Assembly: GCA_964244585.1 (NCBI GenBank)
Contig: CAXTJM010000016.1
Span: 1-64,000, forward strand
DNA from: LMUY01 sp964244585
GTDB taxonomy: Bacteria > Pseudomonadota > Alphaproteobacteria > Acetobacterales > Acetobacteraceae
Direction of reading: 5' to 3'
DNA length: 64,000 nt
Each line of letters opens with the position of its first letter. Within the stretch, counting starts at the first letter, position 1. Shown one piece after another: positions 26,718 through 34,917 of this stretch. Under the pieces are notes generated by a model. It was given only the letters and a program-made list of their open reading frames with translations, made no database searches and was not told the origin of the DNA. The position numbers and the translations under genes are program-made.

Positions 26718-27923
26718 TCAGGCTGCGGAATGGGCGACCTCCTCCGCCGCGATACGCGACAGCAGGACGAGGCCGGCACCGTAATAATCGTTTGCAGCCA
26801 TAACAGAAGGCAGCGCGCCCGTCCTGTCCATACCTATCGTCCGGGTCGCAAGCGCTGCCACGGCACGGATGCCGGCGGGTGCGGAATAGGGGGCAACCTC
26901 CTCGGTCCGCAGGTCCACCCAGGCCGGCTGCACGCTGCCCGACGCCGTCCAGTAGCGATGGAACGATGCGAAGAGCGGGTCCGCCGGGATGCCGCCCCAG
27001 GCCAGGTGAAGCGGCACCCGGATCGCGTCCCAGGAAAAGCGCGGCGGCCAGCCCGGGGCGATGCCGAGCGACCCGTCGGCGCGATCCACCCGCAGCCAGT
27101 CGGGCGGCAGCATCCATTTGCCATAGCGTCCCTGCAGGATCAGCGCCGCGCCATCCTGCCGCAGCAGGTCCCATTTGGCCGACGGGACCAGCGCCGCGAG
27201 GTCGGGGAACAGGCCGAACGCGTAATAGGACGGGTTGAGCAGCAGGCAGTCCGGCCTCTCGAACCCGTTGGCGCCCGGCAGCAACACCGTGCGGGCGCCG
27301 GCCGTGCGAACCAACCCCAATATGTCCCGCGCCAGGTGTGCCGCCTGGGCGGCGTAGTCCGGGCGCTGCCAGCGGATCGCCGCCCGGGCGAGCGCCGCGG
27401 CGATGAACAGGTCGCCATCGGTGGCATTGTTCAGGTCGGATACCGGATTGGCGTCGGTAGGCTTGTAGCGCCAGGCGTGCAGGGTGTCCGTGGGGCGCCG
27501 GCGCAGGGCATGGGTGGTCCAGTCCAACAGGCGGGCGAAGGTCTCCTGGTCGTCCGCAGCCTGGGCGCCCATCAGGCCCCAGCCCTGCCCTTCGCTGTGG
27601 GAGGCATTGCCGTTGCCCGTATCGATCACCCGGCCTTCCGGCGTGACGTACTGGTGGCGGAAGGCCAGCCAGTCCTGCCGCATCGCCGCCGAATGCATGC
27701 GGACCGGCGGCGATGGCGGAGCCTGGATCACCGGCGCCACGCTGGCCGGGCTGCCCGCCATGGAGGGCGCACGCTCCGGCCGGACCGGGGCCCCGTCGCC
27801 CCAATCAGGGGCATAGGCCGCCATGGCGCCGAGCCCGGCGGTCAACAGCGCCATGCCGGGAAGGACATGGCGGCGGCGCAGCCCGGCTGGAGCAGGAGCG
27901 GCAATGGTTTCGGAAGCGCGCAC
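26718..27923 (-). CDS. bcsZ: Glycoside hydrolase family 8 endoglucanase
   Basis: Endo-beta-1,4-glucanase (CMCax type) that trims cellulose during export. I prefer the GTG at 27923, which has AGGAG exactly seven bases upstream, over an in-frame GTG at 27950; this gives 401 residues. An N-terminal Arg-rich leader (LRRRHVLPGMALLTAG) looks like an export signal with a twin-arginine-like pattern. The GH8 acid is Glu111 in HSEGQGWGL, and NATDGD at about 166-171 carries the conserved Asp pair. DLFIAAALARA, SWDAIRVPLHLAWGG and NDYYGAGLVLL follow. A proline-rich linker of about 30 residues precedes the catalytic domain. First gene of the cellulose operon, followed by bcsH after 13 bases. Confidence 0.92.
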   Translation of the reverse strand: MRASETIAAPAPAGLRRRHVLPGMALLTAGLGAMAAYAPDWGDGAPVRPERAPSMAGSPASVAPVIQAPPSPPVRMHSAAMRQDWLAFRHQYVTPEGRVIDTGNGNASHSEGQGWGLMGAQAADDQETFARLLDWTTHALRRRPTDTLHAWRYKPTDANPVSDLNNATDGDLFIAAALARAAIRWQRPDYAAQAAHLARDILGLVRTAGARTVLLPGANGFERPDCLLLNPSYYAFGLFPDLAALVPSAKWDLLRQDGAALILQGRYGKWMLPPDWLRVDRADGSLGIAPGWPPRFSWDAIRVPLHLAWGGIPADPLFASFHRYWTASGSVQPAWVDLRTEEVAPYSAPAGIRAVAALATRTIGMDRTGALPSVMAANDYYGAGLVLLSRIAAEEVAHSAA

Positions 27924-28110
27924 ACGCGGTCTCCTGCGTGTCCATGGCACCTGGCGGCAGCCGCCCAGGTACGAGACAATGACCAGCGCGTCCTATTCTG
28001 TCGCGCTTTCTATCTCCAGTCTCACACGGGGAGATTAACGTGAACTTTCCTCGCTGGCGTTATCTTGCGTTGCCGGGCCGAGGATGGAGAATGCGGCGGG
28101 AGAGGCAACC

Positions 28111-28554
28111 ATGACAGACCAGCGCAGCATCGCCGCCCGCCTTCCCATTGCCGCCATGTTGGCGGCGGTCCTGCTGTGCCCAGCGGCGCGGGCGCAGAAG
28201 AACTTCGATCAGCCACCCCAACTCAGCACGCCGCCGCAGGGATCGGCGGACACCAGGAACCCCCGCTTCACGCTGATCAACGACAGCACGCAGATCATCG
28301 ACAACCTGAACATCTCGCCCAGCAGCGACGAGTCCTGGGGCGACGATCTGCTGGGCAACCTGGCATTGCCGCCGCACAGCCGCATCATTGCCGGGCCGAG
28401 CCAGGACACTGGCTGCACCTTCGACGTCCGTGTGGTCTATCACGACCGGCGCGAGGAAATCCTGCGCCGGCAGAACCTATGCAATCTGGATGAGGTGTCT
28501 TTCACCGGACGCAACGCACGCCAGCCAAAGGTCCGTTCGCCCTCGGACGACTGA
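28111..28554 (+). CDS. Secreted protein of unknown function divergent from the cellulose operon
   Basis: 147-residue exported protein; ATG 28111 follows a GGAGAGG ribosome site. A signal peptide (about 1-28, ending in ARAQK) precedes a short Pro/Gln-rich linker and one compact domain. The domain starts FTLINDSTQIIDNLNISPSS, continues with WGDDLLGN and LPPHSRIIAG, and contains two cysteines (TGCTFDV and NLCNLDEV). Similar exported proteins with the N-D-S...I-x-N-L-x-I-S-P pattern are annotated in Acetobacteraceae without function. It is read divergently from bcsZ across about 187 bases, so it may share regulatory sequence with the cellulose genes. Envelope location is likely; a link to cellulose is only positional. 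Confidence 0.7.
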   Translation: MTDQRSIAARLPIAAMLAAVLLCPAARAQKNFDQPPQLSTPPQGSADTRNPRFTLINDSTQIIDNLNISPSSDESWGDDLLGNLALPPHSRIIAGPSQDTGCTFDVRVVYHDRREEILRRQNLCNLDEVSFTGRNARQPKVRSPSDD

Positions 28555-28566
28555 GGCTGCGTCGCC

Positions 28567-30174
28567 TCAGCGCGGCGCATCATAGAGGGTCACGTCAGTC
28601 TCCCGCCCGCGGGAGTAGTTGAAGCCCTGCAGGGTCGCGACGGATGTCAGGTGAAGGCCGAGCCGCAACGCCGCGGCCTTGAACGACGGGTCGTCGCGCG
28701 TGGACACCACGGCGGCACCGGCCGCCCCGGAGGCCAGGGCCGCGGCGCCGTCCGCGCCCGTTGCTGACATGATGGTCGCGCTCCCCGCCAGGAACATCAG
28801 GCTCGGCTCGTGGAAGCCCACCGCCGCAAGCGGGCGGTCCGCCAGCCCGGCATCCGCCAAGGCACGTTCGATCCGCGGCGCCAGCCAAAGCGGCGCGGCC
28901 CGAGGCAATTCCCAGCCGAGCATGGCGGCGGTGAACAGGGTCATGCCAGCCAGGGCCAGGCCAGGCCGGGCCGGCTGGCAGGCCAGCCATCCCAGCATGC
29001 CGGCCGCGATCAGCGCGGGCAGCCCCAACCACCAGGATCCATGCACGACGACGGGCAAGGCCGCCGCCGCCAGTCCCAGCAGCGCCGCGGCGGTGATGGT
29101 GAGCCCAGGCGCCACCCATCTGCCCCATCGGCCCACGGGCGACCCCATCGTGGCCCAGGCACGCGCGGCAAGCAGGAAGATGGCCGGATAGAGCGGCAGG
29201 GTATAGTGCGGCAGCTTGGTGGGAACGGCCTCGAACACCAGCCAGGACGGCACGATCCAGGCGAGCAGGAAGCGCACCGTCGGCTCCCGCCGGTCCCGCC
29301 AGAAACGCGGCAGCGCACGCAGGACGGGCAACGTTGCCGGAAAGGCCAGCAATGGCAGCAGCAGCAGGTGCAAGCCGGGCGGGCCGCCATGCGCGTCATC
29401 CCCGCTGGCAAGCTTGCGTCCGAGATCGCCGCCGACCGCGTCGCTGAAGAACGCGCCGTGGGTCGCCAGCCCGATCGCGACGAACCAGGGCAGCACCACC
29501 AAAGCGGTCAGCAACAGCCCGCCGGCGGGCCGCAGCGCCTTCAGCCACTGTCCCCGGCGATCCGCGGTGACCAGGGCCGCCACGGCCAACCCGGCCACCA
29601 TGGGTGTGATCGGCCCCTTCAGCAGGATTCCCATCCCCATGGCCGCCCAGAACAAGGCGGCCTGCCCGCGGCCCACCGGCAGCCCGGCATAGGCGCGGGC
29701 GAGGATCGCCATCGCCACGGTCGTCACCCCCGCCAAGGCCGCGTCCGTCTTCGCCAGATGGACCTCCACCACCAGGACGACGCTGGCCGCGAGCATGCCG
29801 GCCGCGAGCAGCGCAGCCCGGCGGTCGCCCATCGCCAGCCCGATCTCGTAGGTTGCGAGCACCGCCAGCAGCCCGCCTGCCATCGACGGCAGCCGATAGG
29901 GCCAGATCGGATTGGCCGCTGCCAGGTGCAGGCTGCGCGCCAGGCCGGCGAACGGGACCTGCAACCAGTAGATCCCGATCGGCTTGCGGTTGCGCGGTTC
30001 GTCCCCGTTCATGATCCGGACGTAGTCGCCGGTTTCGATCATCTGTTTGCTGGCCTGCGCGAACCGGCTCTCGTCCCGGTCGTTCGGCGGCAGGGTGAAC
30101 AGACCGGGCAGCCACACCAGCAGGCAGAACGCGGTCAGCAGCGCCCGCGGCCGCCTGGTGTCGAGCAGGTCCAT
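28567..30174 (-). CDS. ArnT/GT39-like membrane glycosyltransferase
   Basis: 535-residue polytopic inner-membrane protein of the GT-C superfamily (ArnT, dolichyl/undecaprenyl-phosphate-sugar transferase type). The catalytic acidic loop after helix 1 is visible as LPPNDRDESRFAQASKQM (Asp-Glu pair), followed by NRKPIGIYWLQ, both typical of ArnT. About eleven hydrophobic helices follow, and a soluble C-terminal domain begins near 420. It would transfer a sugar from a polyprenyl-phosphate carrier to lipid A or a protein in the periplasm. The ATG at 30174 is 49 bases from the divergent rsmB start. Which sugar is moved cannot be told. Confidence 0.85.
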   Translation of the reverse strand: MDLLDTRRPRALLTAFCLLVWLPGLFTLPPNDRDESRFAQASKQMIETGDYVRIMNGDEPRNRKPIGIYWLQVPFAGLARSLHLAAANPIWPYRLPSMAGGLLAVLATYEIGLAMGDRRAALLAAGMLAASVVLVVEVHLAKTDAALAGVTTVAMAILARAYAGLPVGRGQAALFWAAMGMGILLKGPITPMVAGLAVAALVTADRRGQWLKALRPAGGLLLTALVVLPWFVAIGLATHGAFFSDAVGGDLGRKLASGDDAHGGPPGLHLLLLPLLAFPATLPVLRALPRFWRDRREPTVRFLLAWIVPSWLVFEAVPTKLPHYTLPLYPAIFLLAARAWATMGSPVGRWGRWVAPGLTITAAALLGLAAAALPVVVHGSWWLGLPALIAAGMLGWLACQPARPGLALAGMTLFTAAMLGWELPRAAPLWLAPRIERALADAGLADRPLAAVGFHEPSLMFLAGSATIMSATGADGAAALASGAAGAAVVSTRDDPSFKAAALRLGLHLTSVATLQGFNYSRGRETDVTLYDAPR

Positions 30175-30223
30175 GGCGCGGCGCTCTAGCACGCGTGCCC
30201 GATACACGCCATGAAGCGCGCCC

Positions 30224-31486
30224 ATGCCCTCTTGCCCCCCTGCCCCGCCGACCGGGCGACCCGACCCGACCCGCGAAGGGGCCTTCGACCTGCTCAACGC
30301 CGTGCTCGTCCGCCGCCGCGGCCTGGAGGACGCGCTGGACACCCTGCCGCCCACCGAGCTGCGGGACCGTGCGGCGTCCCACCGCCTGGCGGCGGCGGTG
30401 CTGCGCCGGGCCGGGTCGCTGGACCATGTGCTGGCCCCCTACCTGCGGCGCGATCCGCCCGATGCGGTGCGGCAGATCCTCCGCATCGGGGCGGCGCAAC
30501 TGCTGCTGCTCGACACGCCGGCGCACGCCGCGGTCGCGACGTCGGTGGCGCTGGCGCGCAGCCGCGGGCACACGCCCTTCACCGGCCTGGTCAACGCGGT
30601 CCTGCGGCGGGTCGCCGGGTCGGGGCCCGCGGCCCTGGCGGCGTTGGACGGACCCCGCCTGGACACGCCGGACTGGCTGTGGGCGAGCTGGGGTCGGGAC
30701 GCCCGGTCGATCGCCGCCGCCCATGCCATGGAGGCGCCGCTGGACCTGACGGTCACCGGGGCCGCGCCGCCCGGCGGCATGGTGCTGCCGACCGGCTCCA
30801 TCCGGTTTCCGGCCGGCACCCGGGTCGCCGATCTCGCCGGCTACGACGAAGGCGCGTTCTGGGTGCAGGACGCCGCCGCCGCCCTGCCCGCGCGGCTGCT
30901 GGCGGCGCGACCCGGCGAGGCGGTGGCAGATTTGTGCGCCGCACCGGGTGGCAAGGCGGCGCAACTGGCCGCGACCGGGGCCACGGTGACGGCGGTCGAA
31001 TGGGACGCCAAGCGACTCGGGCGGCTGCACGACAACATGGCGCGGCTCCGCCTGCCCGCCACAATCGTGCATGCGGACGCGGCGACATGGCAGCCCGCCG
31101 CGCCGCTCGACGCCGTGCTGCTGGACGCGCCATGCAGCGCCACCGGCACGATCCGGCGGCACCCGGATGTGCCGTATCTCAAGTCGCGCGAGGACGTCGC
31201 GGCGGCGGCCATGCGGCAACGCGGGCTGCTCGCGGCCGGCGCCGCGATGCTCCGCTCGGGTGGGCGGATGGTCTATGCGGTGTGCTCGCTGCAGGCCGAG
31301 GAGGGGCCGGACGTCCTCGCTGCCGCAGCAGCGGCGGGATTGCGGCGCCATCCTTTCCAGGCCGGCGAACTGCCGGCGATGCCGGAGGCCCTCACGCCCG
31401 ACGGATGCCTGCGGACCCATCCCGGCCTTTGGCCGGACCGGGGTGGAATGGACGGATTCTTCGCCGCCCGGTTCATTAAGGTATGA
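30224..31486 (+). CDS. rsmB: 16S rRNA m5C methyltransferase RsmB-like
   Basis: S-adenosylmethionine-dependent RNA cytosine-5 methyltransferase of the RsmB/NOP family, 420 residues. The N-terminal NusB-like helical domain runs from REGAFDLLNAVLVRR to about 140. The methyltransferase part contains the SAM motif LCAAPGGKAAQLA (about 238), AVEWD, the catalytic PCSATG near residue 303 (Cys in motif IV), and CSLQAEEG (motif VI). The first residues (MPSCPPAPPTGRP) are a variable tail. It is followed by rpe after 46 bases; the order rsmB-rpe-heparinase-purH is common in this group. Confidence 0.93.
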   Translation: MPSCPPAPPTGRPDPTREGAFDLLNAVLVRRRGLEDALDTLPPTELRDRAASHRLAAAVLRRAGSLDHVLAPYLRRDPPDAVRQILRIGAAQLLLLDTPAHAAVATSVALARSRGHTPFTGLVNAVLRRVAGSGPAALAALDGPRLDTPDWLWASWGRDARSIAAAHAMEAPLDLTVTGAAPPGGMVLPTGSIRFPAGTRVADLAGYDEGAFWVQDAAAALPARLLAARPGEAVADLCAAPGGKAAQLAATGATVTAVEWDAKRLGRLHDNMARLRLPATIVHADAATWQPAAPLDAVLLDAPCSATGTIRRHPDVPYLKSREDVAAAAMRQRGLLAAGAAMLRSGGRMVYAVCSLQAEEGPDVLAAAAAAGLRRHPFQAGELPAMPEALTPDGCLRTHPGLWPDRGGMDGFFAARFIKV

Positions 31487-31532
31487 CAGGATCGCTTGTG
31501 CTGAAATGGCCCCTAACCCTAGAAGCACGTGA

Positions 31533-32192
31533 ATGTCCCAGCCCGTCGTAATTGCTCCCAGCCTGCTTGCGGCCGATTTCGGCCGCCTGCGCGAGGAGGC
31601 TGCCGCCATCGAGGCAGCCGGCGCCGACTGGCTCCATCTCGACATCATGGACGGCCATTTCGTGCCGAACCTCAGCTTCGGGCCGGCCGTGCTGAAGGCG
31701 TTGCGCCCGCATGTGCGCCTGCCATTCGACGTACACCTGATGGTCGCACCCGCTGACCCCTACATCGCCGCGTTCGCCGAGGCCGGGGCCGACCATATCG
31801 CCGTGCACGTGGAAGCGGGGCCGCATCTGCATCGCTCGCTGCAACTGGTCCGTGCGCTGGGGAAGTCCGCCGCCGTTGCGATCAACCCCGCCACGCCGGC
31901 CGGCGCGGTGGCGGAGGTGCTGGACCTCGTCGACGCCATCCTGGTGATGACGGTCAACCCCGGCTTCGGCGGCCAGGCCTTCATCGACTCGATGCTCGCC
32001 AAGATCGGTGCGTTGCGGCAGATGACGAACGCCACCGGGCGACCGATCCGCATCACCGCGGATGGCGGCGTCACCGCGCAGACGGCCCCGCGCATCCTGG
32101 CGGCGGGGTGCGACACGCTGGTCGCCGGCACGTCCGTATTCGGCAAGCAGGATTATCCCAGCGCCATCGCCGCCTTGCGCCCGGCCGCCTAA
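31533..32192 (+). CDS. rpe: Ribulose-phosphate 3-epimerase
   Basis: Interconverts D-ribulose 5-phosphate and D-xylulose 5-phosphate in the pentose phosphate or Calvin cycle. The 219-residue TIM barrel has standard length. The start motif is IAPSLLAADFGRL, the metal/catalytic segments are HLDIMDGHFVPNLSFGP (His, Asp) and PFDVHLMV, MTVNPGFGGQ lies near 146, and ADGGV with the catalytic Asp is near 178. The stop overlaps the start of the heparinase-like gene (TAATG), suggesting translational coupling. Confidence 0.97.
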   Translation: MSQPVVIAPSLLAADFGRLREEAAAIEAAGADWLHLDIMDGHFVPNLSFGPAVLKALRPHVRLPFDVHLMVAPADPYIAAFAEAGADHIAVHVEAGPHLHRSLQLVRALGKSAAVAINPATPAGAVAEVLDLVDAILVMTVNPGFGGQAFIDSMLAKIGALRQMTNATGRPIRITADGGVTAQTAPRILAAGCDTLVAGTSVFGKQDYPSAIAALRPAA

Positions 32193-33778
32193 TGGCGGTG
32201 CGGTGGTTTCGCGACGCGCGCCGCGCGATGGCGACCATGCCGATGCTGCGGATGGGCCGCATCCCGGACGGCCCGATGCTTCCCGTGCGGGACCTTTGGC
32301 CCGGCGATCCGGATCGCGGCGCCCGCCTGCTGAAGGGCGAGCTGGAGGTAGGGGGCGCCGTGCTGGCGCTGCGCCCGGGCGCTTGGGGGGAGGCCGGCTC
32401 GTCCCTAGTGCTGCTGGCCGCCGCGCACGGCTTTACCTGGCTGCGCGACCTGCGCGCGCTGGGCACGGATGCGGCGCGCGGACGCGCCCGGGCCTTGGTG
32501 GGCGACTGGATCGGCGCCCAGCCGGAGCCGATGATGCGCCGCCCCGACGTCGCCGGCGCCCGGCTGGCGGCGTGGCTCGGCCATTACGATTTCTTCGCGG
32601 CTTCCGCCGACGATGCGTTCCGCCAGCGCATGATGACGCGGCTGGTGGCGGACGCCCGCGCCCTTGCGGCCGACCTGCCGGCGGAGGAACTGGATGCCCG
32701 GGCGCTAACGGCGCTGAAGGGGCTGATCGCCGCGGCCGTGGCCCTGCCGGACCAGGCGGCGTTCCTCACCCGGGCGCTCCGCTTCCTGCCGCAGGAGATC
32801 GCGCGACAGGTCCTGCCCGATGGCTGCCATGCCGAGCGCAGCCCGGCCGCCCAGTTGATCGCCCTGCAGGACCTGGTGGAGATCCGCGCCCTGCTGCAGG
32901 CGGCCCAGGCGCAACCGCCCGCCGCCTTGGCCGCCGCGGTCGAACGCATGGCCCCGGCGCTGCGGGCGATGCGGCACGGCGATGGCGGCCTGGCCTTGTT
33001 CAACGGCAGCAAGGAGGAACAGGCGAGCCTGATCGAACTCGTGCTGGCGCAGGCCGGGCGGCTGGGCCGCTCCCCGGTGAGCCTGACGGAGGGCGGGTTC
33101 CAGCGCTTGCAGGCCGGACGGACCGTGCTGCTGGTGGATTGCGGGCGGCCGCCGCCACCGGGCGTGGACCGGCTGTCCCATGCCGGCACCTTGTCGCTGG
33201 AGATGTCGGTCGGACGCGAGCGGCTGATCGTGAATTGCGGCGCAGCGCCCGCCGCCGGGCCGCAATGGCGGGATGCGACCCGGGCCACGGCGGCGCACTC
33301 CACCCTGGTAATCGCGGACACCAACTCCAGCGAGCTGAAAGGGCCAGGCATCGGCCGCCAGCCGGAGCGCGTGGAGGCGCAGCGTCAGGAGGCGAACGGC
33401 GCCCATTGGCTGGAGGCGAGCCACGATGGCTATCGCAAGCCGTTCGGCGCGCTGCACCGGCGCCGGCTGTACCTGGCCGAGAGCGGCGAGGATATCCGGG
33501 GCGAGGATGCGATCGAGGCGCCGGAGCCGCAGCCCTACACCTTGCGGTTCCACCTGCACCCATCCGTCAACGCCAGCCTGCAACAGGATGGCGAAGGGGT
33601 GCTGCTGCGGTTGCCCTCCGGGTCCGGCTGGCGGCTGCGCGCCGAAGGGGCGCGGATCACGCTGGAGGAAAGCGTCTACCTCGGCGGTGCGGAGCCGAAG
33701 CGCGGCGAGCAGGTGGTCCTGACAGGCTACGCGGACGGGCCGCAGCAGGTGAAATGGGCCATTTCCAAAGTGGGCTGA
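32192..33778 (+). CDS. Heparinase II/III family protein
   Basis: 528-residue protein with the alpha-alpha toroid plus beta-sandwich layout of heparinase II/III-like polysaccharide lyases. The first 290 residues are helical (HYDFFAASADDAFRQRMMTR, PDGCHAERSPAAQLIALQDL). The C-terminal part has the family core: LSHAGTLSLEMSVGRERLIV with a Cys/Gly turn, AAHSTLVIADTNSSEL, and KPFGALHRRRLYL. In alphaproteobacteria such a gene is often found between rsmB/rpe and purH, and its substrate is unknown. It lacks an obvious signal peptide, so an exported action is not evident. The ATG at 32192 overlaps the rpe stop. Confidence 0.88.
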   Translation: MAVRWFRDARRAMATMPMLRMGRIPDGPMLPVRDLWPGDPDRGARLLKGELEVGGAVLALRPGAWGEAGSSLVLLAAAHGFTWLRDLRALGTDAARGRARALVGDWIGAQPEPMMRRPDVAGARLAAWLGHYDFFAASADDAFRQRMMTRLVADARALAADLPAEELDARALTALKGLIAAAVALPDQAAFLTRALRFLPQEIARQVLPDGCHAERSPAAQLIALQDLVEIRALLQAAQAQPPAALAAAVERMAPALRAMRHGDGGLALFNGSKEEQASLIELVLAQAGRLGRSPVSLTEGGFQRLQAGRTVLLVDCGRPPPPGVDRLSHAGTLSLEMSVGRERLIVNCGAAPAAGPQWRDATRATAAHSTLVIADTNSSELKGPGIGRQPERVEAQRQEANGAHWLEASHDGYRKPFGALHRRRLYLAESGEDIRGEDAIEAPEPQPYTLRFHLHPSVNASLQQDGEGVLLRLPSGSGWRLRAEGARITLEESVYLGGAEPKRGEQVVLTGYADGPQQVKWAISKVG

Positions 33779-33797
33779 GGCGGGCCGCCGGATCGCC

Positions 33798-34901
33798 ATG
33801 AAGGTGGTGGAAGTCGCCAACGTCGACTTCTCCCTGCGGCATTTCGTGCTGCCCCTCATGCGCGGCATCCGGGCCCGGGGGCACGAGGTGGTCGCGGTGG
33901 TGGCGGAAGGCCCGCTCAACGCGGACGTGCGGGCGGAGGGTTTCCGCGTGATCGCCGCCCCGTTCGTGCGGCGCGCCTCGCCGCTCGCGCAACTCCGCGC
34001 CTTTCGGGGGCTGGTGACCCTGTTGCGGCGCGAACGGCCGGACCTGGTGCATGGCCACATGCCGATCAGCGGCTTCCTGGCGCGGCTGGCGGCGCGTGCC
34101 GCCCGTGTGCCGCGCGTCGCCTATACGTGCCATGGCTTCCTGTTCAACCAACCGGCGCCGTGGCCGCGGCGGGCCGCCTCGTTCCTCATGGAATGGATCG
34201 CCGGCCGGGCCACCGATATCTACCTCACCGTCTCGGAGGAGGAGGCCGCCGATGCGCGGCGGCTCGGCATCTCGCCCCGGGCGGTGGCGATCGGCAACGG
34301 CCGCGACCCGGCGCTGTTCCGGCCGCACGCCGAAGCGCGCTGCTGCCTGCGCGCCAGCCTGCACGTGCCGCCGGATCGCACCGTGATCGTCGCGGTGTCG
34401 CGGCTGGTGCGGCACAAGGGATATCCGGAGCTGCTGGCAGCCATGCGGGACGTGCCGGACGCCGAACTCTGGGTCGTCGGCGCCCGGCTGGCTTCCGACC
34501 GGGGCGCGGATCTCGGCCCGGCCCTGGCCGCGGCAGAAGCCGGCGGTCGCGTCCGGCTGCTCGGCTACCGGACGGACATCCCGGCCATCCTTGCGGCGGC
34601 CGACATCTTCGTGCTGCCCAGCCATTTCGAGGGCCTGCCGATGTCGGTGATCGAGGCCATGCTCACCGGGCTGCCCGTGGTCGCGACCGCCATCCGCGGC
34701 CCGCGCGAGCAGGTGGTGGACGGCGTGACCGGCCTGCTGGTTCCGCCGGCGACGGTGCAGCCCCTTGCGGACGCGCTGAACCGGCTGGTTGGTGATCCGG
34801 CGCTGCGGGCGGCGATGGGTGCGGCCGGGCGTGCCCACGCGGCCGACCGCTATGACGAGGCCCGAGTGGTCGACCATACGCTGGACCTGCTCGGCCTGTA
34901 G
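33798..34901 (+). CDS. Glycosyltransferase family 4 protein
   Basis: 367-residue GT-B glycosyltransferase. The N-terminal acceptor domain is ALSO Rossmann-like (MKVVEVANVDFSLRHFVLPL, GHEVVAVVAEG, and a polymer-typical LVHGHMPISG). The C-terminal donor domain carries the GT4 signature VLPSHFEGLPMSVIEAMLTG with the E-x7-E pair, then PVVATAIRGPREQVVDGVTG. It would act in the cytoplasm on a nucleotide sugar, adding to a lipid-linked or LPS glycan. It is inserted between the heparinase-like gene and purH, which are commonly adjacent elsewhere; 19 bases separate it from the former. Specific sugar unknown. Confidence 0.88.
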   Translation: MKVVEVANVDFSLRHFVLPLMRGIRARGHEVVAVVAEGPLNADVRAEGFRVIAAPFVRRASPLAQLRAFRGLVTLLRRERPDLVHGHMPISGFLARLAARAARVPRVAYTCHGFLFNQPAPWPRRAASFLMEWIAGRATDIYLTVSEEEAADARRLGISPRAVAIGNGRDPALFRPHAEARCCLRASLHVPPDRTVIVAVSRLVRHKGYPELLAAMRDVPDAELWVVGARLASDRGADLGPALAAAEAGGRVRLLGYRTDIPAILAAADIFVLPSHFEGLPMSVIEAMLTGLPVVATAIRGPREQVVDGVTGLLVPPATVQPLADALNRLVGDPALRAAMGAAGRAHAADRYDEARVVDHTLDLLGL

Positions 34902-34917
34902 GGCTATGCGCCCGCGC

